DNA of 64,000 nt, from assembly GCA_027494135.1 (NCBI GenBank), contig JAOSJK010000023.1, forward strand, positions 76,558-140,557, given 5' to 3'. A program made the position numbers and the translations under genes. Below, one piece after another: positions 25,597-33,926 of this stretch. The notes under the pieces were generated by a model that did no database searches, had not been told where the DNA came from, and worked only from the letters and a program-made list of their open reading frames with translations. Every line of letters starts with the position of its first letter. Positions within the stretch are counted from its first letter, which is position 1. Origin of the DNA: Acidimicrobiia bacterium. Its GTDB lineage: Bacteria > Actinomycetota > Acidimicrobiia > IMCC26256 > PALSA-610.

Positions 25597-26245
25597 GCCC
25601 GAAGCGCCTCCCCGCATCACCGTCCTCGCTGGAACGAACGGCGCCGGCAAGAGCAGCATCGGTGGCGCGATGCTTCGCCAGGCGGGTGGTGACTACTTCA
25701 ACCCCGACGAAGCCGCCCGCCGCATCCGTGAGGCCGACCCCTCCCTCAGCCAGCGCGAAGCCAACAGCCGCGCATGGCGCGAAGGAAAGCGCCTCCTCGA
25801 CCGAGCCATCGAGGAGCGGAAATCGTTCTCGTTCGAGACAACGCTCGGTGGGCACACGATGGCCGCGCTACTCGAGCGAGCGGCAGACGCCGGATTCGAG
25901 GTGAAGATCTGGTACGTCGGACTCCAGACTCCCGAACAGCACATCGAGCGAGTGCGGGCCCGTGTCGCCCGCGGCGGCCACGACATTCCCGAGTCGGACA
26001 TCCGTCGCCGCTACACCCGGAGCCTTGAGAACCTCGTTCGTCTCCTGCCCAAGCTCAGCGAGCTCCGTGTCTTCGACAACAGCGACGAGGGCGATCCCCA
26101 AGCGGGACGGGCACCCAATCCGCGGTTGGTGCTTCACGTTCAGAGTGGCACGATCGCCGGTCCTGACATCTCCGAACTCCGGCAGACGCCTTCTTGGGCC
26201 AGAGCTTTGGTTGCGGCCGCGATCAAAATGTCTGAGAGCAGTTGA
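25589..26245 (+). CDS. zeta-toxin-like P-loop kinase
   Basis: A 218-residue P-loop protein of the zeta toxin / COG4185 type. GTG start within the end of the previous gene. Walker A AGTNGAGKSSIGG near residue 15, FNPDEAARRIR, the FSFETTLGGHT strand, and the RVRARVARGGHDIPESDIRRRY region with the Arg residues these kinases use. Zeta toxins phosphorylate UDP-N-acetylglucosamine; related proteins of this size are found beside varied antitoxins. The upstream Phd-domain protein is the probable antidote. The substrate is not proven by sequence. Confidence 0.8.
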   Translation: MAEPEAPPRITVLAGTNGAGKSSIGGAMLRQAGGDYFNPDEAARRIREADPSLSQREANSRAWREGKRLLDRAIEERKSFSFETTLGGHTMAALLERAADAGFEVKIWYVGLQTPEQHIERVRARVARGGHDIPESDIRRRYTRSLENLVRLLPKLSELRVFDNSDEGDPQAGRAPNPRLVLHVQSGTIAGPDISELRQTPSWARALVAAAIKMSESS

Positions 26246-26249
26246 ATTG

Positions 26250-26549
26250 ATGGGCAACGAGCGCGCTCGCGCGCGTCGGCTCCTGCCTGACCATCCAGGC
26301 GGGGAGCAGGTGCAGGTCCGCGTAGTGCGACGAGCGGTTCCTCCGATGTCGAAGGCATCTCTGGTGGAGGCGCTCCGTGCCGTGGGCCGCTTCTTCTTCT
26401 GGTGCCAGGAGCAAGGCCTTGAGGACCTCGACTACGTCGAGCCCCTCCACGTGGCCGCCTACGTCGGACTGCTCGACCAGACCTCCAAGAAGCGGACGGT
26501 GAGCACCCACCGCCTCTTTCCTACCGGACGCAGCGTTCTCGGGTTCTGA
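26250..26549 (+). pseudogene. tyrosine recombinase N-terminal remnant
   Basis: A 99-residue frame starting 2 bp after the kinase stop. Residues about 34-80 (MSKASLVEALRAVGRFFFWCQEQ, DYVEPLHVAAYVGLLDQTS) match the SAM-like N-terminal domain of phage-type integrases. The sequence then loses similarity at about STHRLFPTG and stops, so core-binding and catalytic domains are missing. It abuts the end of the ubiquitin-like operon, which suggests that operon's arrival or a deletion removed the rest. Confidence 0.65.
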
Positions 26550-26630
26550 GGTCGGTCCGGCGGCTTCGGCGGCCGCGGCCTTCGGATTCTCGTTCCTCCT
26601 GGAACCATCCTCCTTCCAGTGGCTCCAGCG

Positions 26631-28064
26631 TCAGCCCACGCGCGTCGGAAGCTCGCGGGCGTCACCCATCGCGCGCCGGCTCTTTGGGCCAAGCCCGCAC
26701 TCTGCGCACTCGGGTTCGCGAAGCGGTGTGTCCATCGACAGGTCCCGCGGGCGAGGGTGGTAGCGGAAGTACCGCTCGTGCCAGCCCGGCTCGCGAAGTC
26801 CGGTGAGCGAGAACAAAAACTCGTTCGCCGCGTGGCCCGCCCCGATTGCGTTTAGCGTGATGACGCTCGGCGCCGGGATCTCCTCGAGATAGCGATGGCG
26901 TTCTCGCTCCTCGGGCGACTGCGCCTCTTCCGCGAGCCGCGTCGGGTTGATGAGCTTCGCGCACCACAGGCACCCCGAGTCCGGAAGCACCGGTCGCACG
27001 ACTGAGAACACATCCCCAACTTCGCCGCTCTCTTCATCGACCGGGACCTTCGACCCGACCTGGACGCCGGGAATCAGGTATTGGTGCGCGAGCGCGTTGA
27101 AGACCAACCGCGCCGTCGCGGTGTCAGCTGCCAGAAAGAGGTAGTCGCAGTCGCGAAGGCGCATCGCTACGTCGTTTTGAGAGACATCGGCACAGATGCC
27201 TTCGAACACCGTGCCCATGCCGGTGCGGCGCACCTCGCGACGGACAATGTCAAGCTTGCGCGCCGCGATTCGCTCGCCAAGTCGCCTAAGCCACTCAGGA
27301 CGGCCTTCGGCAGTCAGCCACGTGCGCGCATCGAAGCGAGTCGCACCCGGAAGCCGTGGGAGGTTCGTGATATCCACCCGCTCCGGCTCGACGACGACCA
27401 GGCGTCCTACGCCGAGCCGCGCCATGTAGAGTCCAACAAGCGCCCCTACCCCACCGGCGCCAATCACACCCACCTTCGACTCCCGAAGAAGCGCCTGGCC
27501 ACGGTCCCCAAACAGCCTCGCCTGCCGGTCATAGGTCTCGTCCGCCACGGCCGGCCGCGGCGGAAGCTTCGGATAGAGCCGTCCGACGGTCGTTCCCACC
27601 ACCTTCGCCTCGCGAAGTTCCCGACGGCTGCCGTCGGGCAGCCAGAGGTCGCCCGCCACGGCCCGCGTGGCGAACACGAGGGCGCCGACGGGCGGGCCGT
27701 CGACGACGTCCAGGAGCGCCGGGTAGCCACGCTCGTGAGACGCCATGTCCGGGCCGCTGAAGTCCACGCTCGTGGTGCCACCGTGGTTGTGCACAGCGAG
27801 GTAGGCGAGCCCTAGTCTGCTGCAACGGTCGGCACACTTCATCACGAACTGGGCGGTGAGCATCCGGTAGCCGGCCTTGCCCGGCACATAGTCCACGCCA
27901 TCTTTCGCGAGCATCAAGTCTCGCGCGAGCAGCCGCAGGCCGCGCTCGGTCTCGACCACACCACACCCAATCACGGCCCCGTGCTCGTCCGCATCGCCCG
28001 GGAAGAGGTGCCCGAACAGGTCGCGCTTGAGAAGCGCCGGCAGGGTCAAGTCGAACACCTTCAC
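26631..28064 (-). CDS. JAB peptidase-E1 (ThiF) fusion
   Basis: A 477-residue protein starting GTG in a GTGA overlap with the previous stop. The N-terminal 150 residues are a JAB/JAMM metallopeptidase: Glu in DEHGAVIGCG, HNH near residues 92-94, and Asp in FSGPD. From about residue 165 comes an E1-type adenylation domain: YDRQARLFGDRGQALL, nucleotide loop GVIGAGGVG, VVVEPERVDITNLPR, and CLWC near residue 365 offering the catalytic Cys. Such fusions process and activate ubiquitin-like proteins. It is the last gene of a multiubiquitin, E2, JAB-E1 operon resembling Bub/Bil-type anti-phage conjugation systems. Confidence 0.88.
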   Translation of the reverse strand: MKVFDLTLPALLKRDLFGHLFPGDADEHGAVIGCGVVETERGLRLLARDLMLAKDGVDYVPGKAGYRMLTAQFVMKCADRCSRLGLAYLAVHNHGGTTSVDFSGPDMASHERGYPALLDVVDGPPVGALVFATRAVAGDLWLPDGSRRELREAKVVGTTVGRLYPKLPPRPAVADETYDRQARLFGDRGQALLRESKVGVIGAGGVGALVGLYMARLGVGRLVVVEPERVDITNLPRLPGATRFDARTWLTAEGRPEWLRRLGERIAARKLDIVRREVRRTGMGTVFEGICADVSQNDVAMRLRDCDYLFLAADTATARLVFNALAHQYLIPGVQVGSKVPVDEESGEVGDVFSVVRPVLPDSGCLWCAKLINPTRLAEEAQSPEERERHRYLEEIPAPSVITLNAIGAGHAANEFLFSLTGLREPGWHERYFRYHPRPRDLSMDTPLREPECAECGLGPKSRRAMGDARELPTRVG

Positions 28065-28468
28065 GGCTGTGGCCACCGGTTCGTGAGCCAGTCGAGCACC
28101 CGGAGCACTTTGAGCACCGGCGTGTCGACCTCCGCGTCCCGGCGGTTGGAGCGTCGCGAGAGCATCATCGAGGCTCGCCCCTGGAAGTTGTTTCCCGGGT
28201 TCACCGCGTTCTCCTTCAGCTCGGTCCCGTCCCGGCGCGTCAGGTCGGGCCGCACATGAATCGGATAGACATCCGCGTTGGGAAGAAGGTGGCAGAGGTG
28301 AAAGCCGACCCAGGTCTCTTCCTGAACGAACACGTTCCCGTCCAGGGCTACCGGGTCCAGCGTCACGTGGGCCCCACCCTGCCCATCCTCGACCACGTGG
28401 ACCTCCGCGCCAGGAAATCCGACGCGGAGATCCGCGATGGCCTCCGTGACCGAGTCCTTGAGCGCCAT
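28061..28468 (-). CDS. E2-like ubiquitin-conjugating protein
   Basis: A 135-residue protein of the prokaryotic E2/UBC superfamily type found beside multiubiquitin genes. It has a beta-rich N-terminus, WVGFHLCHLLPNADVYPIHV, NFQGRASMMLSRRSNRRD and a C-terminal helix VLKVLRVLDWL. The only Cys is in FHLCHLLP near residue 60, so it is the sole candidate for thioester formation. It begins 3 bp after the multiubiquitin stop and overlaps the E1 gene by four bases. Membership is inferred mainly from operon context and the R-x-D...QGR pattern. Confidence 0.78.
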   Translation of the reverse strand: MALKDSVTEAIADLRVGFPGAEVHVVEDGQGGAHVTLDPVALDGNVFVQEETWVGFHLCHLLPNADVYPIHVRPDLTRRDGTELKENAVNPGNNFQGRASMMLSRRSNRRDAEVDTPVLKVLRVLDWLTNRWPQP

Positions 28469-28471
28469 CGT

Positions 28472-29005
28472 CTATGAGTTGTCGTCGCTGTCGACCGCCT
28501 TGAAGCAGGCGCCCTTGTCGACGTAGACGACCTCGTCGTCGCCCACCTGCTCGGTGTGGCCGTCCTCGAGCACGAGGAACAGGACGAAGTCCGGCTTGAT
28601 GCGGGCGCCGGCGGCGATGGCCGCGGCCTTCACCTTCGCGCCCGTGCTCGGCACGGCGAGCTCGAACTCGGTCTTGTTGAGCTTCACCTCCACCACACAG
28701 TGCTCGCTCACCTGGAACCGTTCGATGCCCGGGCTGGTCAGGTCCACGTCCTCGCCGGGCGCCAGCACCCGCGGCTTCTTCCCGCGCACGCGCACTCGCA
28801 CGCAGGCCAGCGCGCCTGGCTCGAAGCCGGCCAGCTCCACGATGCGCTCGAAGGCCACCGTGGGCTCCCTCACGACGTGTCGCTCGCCGTTCACTCGGAT
28901 TCGGAACCCGCCGCAGTGGCGCGGCACCTGCCGCCCTGCCGCGGCCCACTCCTCGAGGTCGACGACCTCCTCCACTTCCACTCGCTCCGTGTCTTCGTTG
29001 GCCAC
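28472..29005 (-). CDS. multiubiquitin protein (two beta-grasp domains)
   Basis: A 177-residue protein with an acidic N-terminal extension and two ubiquitin-like repeats. Residues about 32-103 contain FRIRVNGERHVVREPTV and FERIVELAGFEP; residues about 104-172 contain VVEVKLNKTEFELAVPS and AAAIAAGARIKPD. This is the multiubiquitin architecture (strand, strand, helix beginning at a conserved Leu/Ala-Gly). The end, CFKAVDSDDNS, has no Gly-Gly, so processing by the JAB domain or a non-canonical C-terminus must be assumed if it is conjugated. First gene of the operon, divergent from an Xre/ImmA pair. Confidence 0.85.
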   Translation of the reverse strand: MANEDTERVEVEEVVDLEEWAAAGRQVPRHCGGFRIRVNGERHVVREPTVAFERIVELAGFEPGALACVRVRVRGKKPRVLAPGEDVDLTSPGIERFQVSEHCVVEVKLNKTEFELAVPSTGAKVKAAAIAAGARIKPDFVLFLVLEDGHTEQVGDDEVVYVDKGACFKAVDSDDNS

Positions 29006-29117
29006 CGTCGGGCCTCCTTCTGCTGTCGTAGCTGCGCGCCCCTCACCCCGAGGAGCTTCCCGACGGAGAGCGTAGGCGGCCGAGACCGCTGATGCCAGTC
29101 AACACACAGCACAAGAT

Positions 29118-29169
29118 TGTACAGCAACCAAAAGCAGTATGAAATCCGCGGTGAGCGTTGCTCTGTACA
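29118..29169. promoter_or_regulatory. putative operator in divergent promoter
   Basis: Within the 255-bp gap between the multiubiquitin gene and the Xre gene, TGTACAG (29118-29124, followed by CAAC) is mirrored by GTTG and CTGTACA (29163-29169). The AT-richer DNA between (AAAAGCAGTATGAAAT) fits a promoter. Probably the binding site of the neighbouring Xre regulator controlling the ubiquitin-like operon. Confidence 0.5.
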
Positions 29170-29260
29170 CCCACACACGCGGCCCGGGGCGGGCCGACGC
29201 CAAGCCCCCGATGCTTTGTGCTGCTTGACAGGCCGGCCCAAGTGCCTACCATCCCACGCA

Positions 29261-29614
29261 ATGCGGCGGCCACCCGACTCCGAGAAGCTCTACGAGCTCG
29301 TTGGAAAGAACGTGGGGCGGCGCCGGCGAGAGGCGAAGCTCTCCCAGACCAAGCTCGCGAAGCTCTGCGGCCTTACGCGCGGCTCCATCGCGAACATCGA
29401 GCTTGGCAACCAGCGTCCAACGCTGCTCACGCTCTCAACTCTCGCCGAGGCGCTCGACGTCGACATGCGCTCGCTCCTGCCTGCTCGTGACGAGCTGCTT
29501 CAGCGAGATGCAGGGTCTGCCGAATCCGCAATGAGTAGCCGGGTCGAAAAAGGCTGCAGGGGGAAAGCCGAAGCAAGGTTGCCTCCTTCATCGCCTCGAC
29601 CCGACAGGAGGTAG
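29261..29614 (+). CDS. Xre-family regulator
   Basis: A 117-residue protein with a textbook HTH (VGRRRREAKLSQTKLAKLCG, RGSIANIELGNQRPTLLTL) at residues 15-70 and a disordered basic C-terminus. The ATG at 29261 is chosen because the HTH normally sits near the start. It is followed after 6 bp by an ImmA/IrrE-type peptidase. In such pairs the peptidase cleaves the repressor on a damage or infection cue. Divergent from the multiubiquitin operon, so likely its repressor. Confidence 0.85.
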   Translation: MRRPPDSEKLYELVGKNVGRRRREAKLSQTKLAKLCGLTRGSIANIELGNQRPTLLTLSTLAEALDVDMRSLLPARDELLQRDAGSAESAMSSRVEKGCRGKAEARLPPSSPRPDRR

Positions 29615-29620
29615 CCGGAG

Positions 29621-30121
29621 ATGGCAGACATCGAGAGTCAAGCAAAGCAGCTGCTGGCGAGAGCGGGCGTGGACGCAGTGCCCGTTCCCGTCGAACGCGT
29701 CGCTGACTACCTCGGAATCAAGGTCGAGATGTCGGACCTGGGCGAGGATTGCTCCGGGGTGCTCGTTCGTGAGGGAGACCGCGCAGTCATTGGCGTAAAT
29801 TGGGCGCACCATTCGAACCGTCAAAGGTTCACGATCGCCCATGAAATAGGTCACTTCGTGCTCCACGAAGGCGAGACCTATGTAGACAAGGGCTTCAGCG
29901 TCAACTTTCGCGACCTTGAGTCCGGCTCCGGCAAGAAGCGCGAAGAGATTCAAGCCAACGCCTTTGCCGCAGCACTTCTGATGCCCGCCGACATGGTCAA
30001 GTCGGCGTTCAAGACCCACCGCTTCGACCTCGCAGACGACGGTGACGACCTTCGAGCCTTGGCAGAGAAGTTCGGCGTCAGTGCACAAGCGATGGCAATT
30101 CGCCTAAAGGACGTACTCTAG
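29621..30121 (+). CDS. ImmA/IrrE-type metallopeptidase
   Basis: A 166-residue zinc peptidase. ATG behind AGGAGGTAGCCGGAG. The HExxH motif is in FTIAHEIGHFVLH near residue 72, and the third ligand region is EIQANAFAAALLMPADMV, the hallmark of the ImmA/IrrE group. The family inactivates Xre-type repressors by cleavage. Its pairing with the upstream Xre gene, divergent from the ubiquitin-like operon, suggests a derepression switch for that operon. Confidence 0.9.
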   Translation: MADIESQAKQLLARAGVDAVPVPVERVADYLGIKVEMSDLGEDCSGVLVREGDRAVIGVNWAHHSNRQRFTIAHEIGHFVLHEGETYVDKGFSVNFRDLESGSGKKREEIQANAFAAALLMPADMVKSAFKTHRFDLADDGDDLRALAEKFGVSAQAMAIRLKDVL

Positions 30122-30363
30122 ATTCGCTGTTCTGCGCTCTTGCGCTGACACCTCGTCGCGTCGCCTCTCCTCCTGCCGCGTTTCAGTACGTCAGAACGGT
30201 CAACACGGGGTGAACCGTTTGAAACGCAACAGGAGGGAGCCGATGACTGACGCAGACCCACCAAGAATCGAGAACGACGGGGCTCTTGCGCATGTACGGC
30301 GGCAGGATCTGGCTCGTGAACCGCCCGATGGCGTAGCCAAGGGGCCTTCCAGGACAACCTCCT

Positions 30364-33300
30364 TTACATGCTCTCCTTCGCGAGCTCCCGGAATCGACAG
30401 AGGGCGTTCGCCAGTCGCATCTGGTGGGGCGTCCTGCAATCCGGCTCGAGCAGACGCGGGCTGGCGACGACGATGCACACGCAGCGCGCGCGTGAGGTCG
30501 CGACGTTGAGGCGGTGGAGGCTGTAGAGGAACTCCATCCCACGCGGTGCATCTTCCGGGGCGGAGGTCGCCATCGAGTAGATCACGACGGGCGCTTCCTG
30601 GCCCTGGAACTTGTCGACCGTGCCGACGCGAGCCTCGGGCAGCCGCTCGGAGAGAGCACCGACCTGGGCGTTGTACGGTGCGACGATCAAGACGTCGGCG
30701 GGTGACAGCGGAACCTCCAGGCCGTCGGGGTCGACCCAGGTGGCACCGCCGGCGAGGAGCGAAGCGTAGAGGTCCGCGACGCGATCGACCTCCTCGGGCG
30801 AGCTGCTCTGATTGCCCTCGTGCCCGACCGGCGCGAACCACAGCCCGGCCCCGGCAAAGGGCGTGGGACCGACGAGCCTCTGGATCTCGCAGCCGGGGCG
30901 CGACCCGAGGCGCCCCTCGTAGAAGAGCTCCGAGGTGAACTCGCAGATCGTAGGATGGAGGCGCCAGGTCTCGGACAAGAAGAGACCGCGCTCGTCCGAG
31001 ATCGTCTCGTGGCCCTCGAGGAGATGTTCAAGGGCCGAAACGTCCGCTCCCTCCGGATGGCTCCCCTGGATGGGCTGCTCGAGTTGCTGCGGATCGCCCA
31101 GCAGGACGAGGCTGCGCGCAGCCTGAGAGGCGGCCAACGTGTTGGCGAGCGACATCTGCCCGGCCTCGTCGACGACCAGGACGTCGACCGCACCCTCGAA
31201 CTCGGGCCGCGCCCACGCCCAGACCGTGCCCGCGCCGACCTGCGCGTCGCCGTTCATCAGGCCGTTCAGGAGTCCCGGGTTCGTGGTCGTCTCCGCGATC
31301 CCCTCCGGCGCGTCGTCACTCCGGTCCTTCACCTTGTGCAGGCACTGGACGTCCAGCCCCTCCTCCTCGGCCGCCTCGATCACGGCTTCGAGGAGGTTCC
31401 GGATGACCTTGTGGCTGACGGCGGTGACGCCGACCTTCCTGCCAGTCCGCACGAGCTCGCAGATCATGCGCGCACCCATGTAGGTCTTGCCGGCGCCGGG
31501 CGGGCCCTGGACCGGGAGGACGCCTCCGTCGAGCTCGAGCACCAGGCGCCGCGCCGCTGCGAGGAGCTCTTCCCCCTCGTGGTAGAGCCGGTCACCGGGC
31601 CGCGGATAGAGGCGAGGCGCGTTTCGCGACACGAGGTCGCGGCCCGCACGAAACGGCCCCTGGGCATCGAGGCCGTGCTCCGAAACCCAGCGCGCGAGTC
31701 GTTCGAGCGAGTCGGGAAGGGGCCCCGGGCGGACGTTGTCGTGGACGAAGACGGCGCGCGGGTGCAGCTCTCGCGACGCCTTGCGCTTCTTGATGTCGAT
31801 CGACCCGGAACCGGGGTCGATGTCGGCGACGTCGCCCACTTCCTGCCCTGCGCCCTCGGTCGCGTGGTGGAGCGTCTGGCCCCGGCGCACGTCGTGGTCC
31901 TGTGCCGGGAAGCGGTAGCGATGGATCGGGCACGCGTCCGTCCCACCGAAACGCCCGGCGAACTCGAGCCCGGAAAGCCCTGCCTTCTCGTCCAGGAGCT
32001 GGTCGTCGGACAGCCCTCGGAGTCGGAAGTATTCCCACCACGAGGCCTTGTCCTCGCGGCGGTGCCATTCGAGGAGATGGGCCAGCAGCCACCGCGCGCG
32101 CTCGTCCTCGCTGCGCGACTCGGGGTCGGCAGCCACGTCGCGCGTCAGCCGTTCGAACAGGGCCTGGATCCTCCGGGTTCGTTCATCGAGCTCCTCGGGC
32201 GGATCCCCAGAGCCCGCCTCGGGCCTACGAATCGGCGTCCCCGAGCTCACGGCGTCGGCACGCACCCCCTCCAGCCAGCCCCGAAGGCTCCAGGTCGATA
32301 GGCAATCGTCGCGGTTGTAGGCCTCGACGGCCGCGCGGGCGTCGTCGGGAATCGCGTCCTCGTCACCCAGCTCGAGGGCACGTTCGACTCCGCGCAGGTA
32401 AGCCGAAGCCTCGCGTAGATCGAGTGCACGCTCGAAGTCGTGCAGGGACTCGAGGTCCTTCAGCGAGTACCGCTCGACCCCCACGCGTAGCCCCTGTCGG
32501 ACCGCCCCGTGGAGATCCACGAATCGCTCGGCGCGCAGCAGGCGGTCGAGCTCGTCCTCTCGCGTGCCGTGGCGACCCATGAGCCGCTTCAGGGCGGCGG
32601 GCTCATAGGGCGCGAAGTGGTAGACGTGCAGGTCCGGATGGCGCTCCCAGCGCGCCATGACCTCATCGATGAACGCCTCGAACGCCGCCCGCTCGTCCGC
32701 GGCCGTGGGCGCCCAGCGACTTCGGTACTCGGGTTCGCCCTTCTCGTCCAGGACGACCCAGCCGAAGAGGTACTCGCGCCCTCCCCCTTCGACGAAGGGG
32801 TCTCCCTCGAAGTCGAGGAACACGTCTCCCGGCGAGGGAGCGGGCAGCCGGGCCAGACCCCGCCCAGGCTCGATCGGCTCCAGCACTTCAAATCGGGGCC
32901 TCGGTTCGCCCCGCGAGACGAGCTGGATCTTCGCTTGTGCGTGCGCGCGCAGATAGCTCTCGTCGGAGCCGCGCTTCGGGCGTGGGTTGAGAGGAAGACT
33001 CGCCTTGGCGAAGCGCGTGAGCGTGTCGATGCCCCCGGAAGCAAGCTCCCGCTGCTGGAGCCGTGTGGCGCCTGCCACGAGCGAGAGGTGATCGTCGTCC
33101 CGACGCCGCCGATCGCAGGCCGTCCACCAGCGGCAGACGTCACAGTGGGAAACGGGCTCCGGATACGTGATAGAACCCTCGTCGCCCATCTCGACCGCAT
33201 TCTCGAGCCGGCCCCGTACCCAGCGGTAGAACGCGAGAAAATCGCGCGTTCGGAAGCGCTCCGGATCCGCGTATCGCCCCGGCGATACCACGAACATCTG

Positions 33301-33795
33301 CTCCGGGAGGGCGCCCTGGAGACCTCCGAGGAGATCCGAGTAGAGGCAGAGCTGCAGGACCGTCCCGCCCCGCGTCTCGGCGGCGAGCTTGGTGTCGGCG
33401 ACCTCGTAGGACCAGGGCCCGAGTTCGCTCGGCCGATTCGTCCGCAACAGGACGTCGGCCCTTCCCCGCCATCGCCCGTCGATCAGGGTGCCCTGTGCGA
33501 TCGCCCCGACGCCCTCCCGCATCGCGGTGCGCGTGCGCTCGAAGCCCTCCTCGCTGATCCCGACATCCTCGAGCTCGAGCACATCGAGCCCTTGCTCGGT
33601 CCGGAGGTACTCGAGATATGCCTGCTCGTGCGCCAGGCCTCGCGCCCGGAGCACATCGAGCATCGGGTCTCGCCAGACAGGCGGTTTCAGCTTCCCGAGG
33701 GCGACGAGGCGGTCGAGCTGGCTCAAGTGCTGGCAACCCAGATGGCCGGCCAGGTCGGTGGCAGAGAGATGAAGCGCCCCGCCCTCGTGCTTCAT
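30364..33795 (-). CDS. RecB-like nuclease fused to SF1 helicase
   Basis: A 1143-residue protein of the TM0106 type. An N-terminal RecB/Cas4-like nuclease (about 1-240) ends in Cys residues CDVCRWWTAC that may hold an Fe-S or zinc centre. An RNase H-like exonuclease region follows around 345-520 (VFLDFEGDPF, VYHFAPYEPAALKR, AYNRDDCLSTW). From about 750 there is a Dna2-like SF1 helicase: Walker A GPPGAGKTYMG near 766, VLVVDEAGQMSLAN near 876, VGTVDKFQGQEAPVV. It would degrade or process DNA ends in the cytoplasm. It lies downstream of the DUF499/methyltransferase genes on the same strand and may be their effector, or an independent repair/defence nuclease. Confidence 0.85.
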   Translation of the reverse strand: MKHEGGALHLSATDLAGHLGCQHLSQLDRLVALGKLKPPVWRDPMLDVLRARGLAHEQAYLEYLRTEQGLDVLELEDVGISEEGFERTRTAMREGVGAIAQGTLIDGRWRGRADVLLRTNRPSELGPWSYEVADTKLAAETRGGTVLQLCLYSDLLGGLQGALPEQMFVVSPGRYADPERFRTRDFLAFYRWVRGRLENAVEMGDEGSITYPEPVSHCDVCRWWTACDRRRRDDDHLSLVAGATRLQQRELASGGIDTLTRFAKASLPLNPRPKRGSDESYLRAHAQAKIQLVSRGEPRPRFEVLEPIEPGRGLARLPAPSPGDVFLDFEGDPFVEGGGREYLFGWVVLDEKGEPEYRSRWAPTAADERAAFEAFIDEVMARWERHPDLHVYHFAPYEPAALKRLMGRHGTREDELDRLLRAERFVDLHGAVRQGLRVGVERYSLKDLESLHDFERALDLREASAYLRGVERALELGDEDAIPDDARAAVEAYNRDDCLSTWSLRGWLEGVRADAVSSGTPIRRPEAGSGDPPEELDERTRRIQALFERLTRDVAADPESRSEDERARWLLAHLLEWHRREDKASWWEYFRLRGLSDDQLLDEKAGLSGLEFAGRFGGTDACPIHRYRFPAQDHDVRRGQTLHHATEGAGQEVGDVADIDPGSGSIDIKKRKASRELHPRAVFVHDNVRPGPLPDSLERLARWVSEHGLDAQGPFRAGRDLVSRNAPRLYPRPGDRLYHEGEELLAAARRLVLELDGGVLPVQGPPGAGKTYMGARMICELVRTGRKVGVTAVSHKVIRNLLEAVIEAAEEEGLDVQCLHKVKDRSDDAPEGIAETTTNPGLLNGLMNGDAQVGAGTVWAWARPEFEGAVDVLVVDEAGQMSLANTLAASQAARSLVLLGDPQQLEQPIQGSHPEGADVSALEHLLEGHETISDERGLFLSETWRLHPTICEFTSELFYEGRLGSRPGCEIQRLVGPTPFAGAGLWFAPVGHEGNQSSSPEEVDRVADLYASLLAGGATWVDPDGLEVPLSPADVLIVAPYNAQVGALSERLPEARVGTVDKFQGQEAPVVIYSMATSAPEDAPRGMEFLYSLHRLNVATSRARCVCIVVASPRLLEPDCRTPHQMRLANALCRFRELAKESM

Positions 33796-33926
33796 CCGCT
33801 ACCCGCGGAAGCTAAGAAGTCGCTCAATAGGAGCGCCCTAAGCCACTGAAATACATGCATCGTAAGTGACTCATCGGATCCCAAGAATCCAGCCCTCGAT
33901 CTCTGCCACTTTGCGTTCGGACGGCG

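Noticed and set aside
30243..30363. Short plus-strand gene start (ACAGGAGGGAGCCG then ATGACTGACGC)
   Set aside because: The ribosome site is good but the frame soon runs antisense to the RecB-like nuclease and shows no domain. At most it is the remnant of a lost gene.
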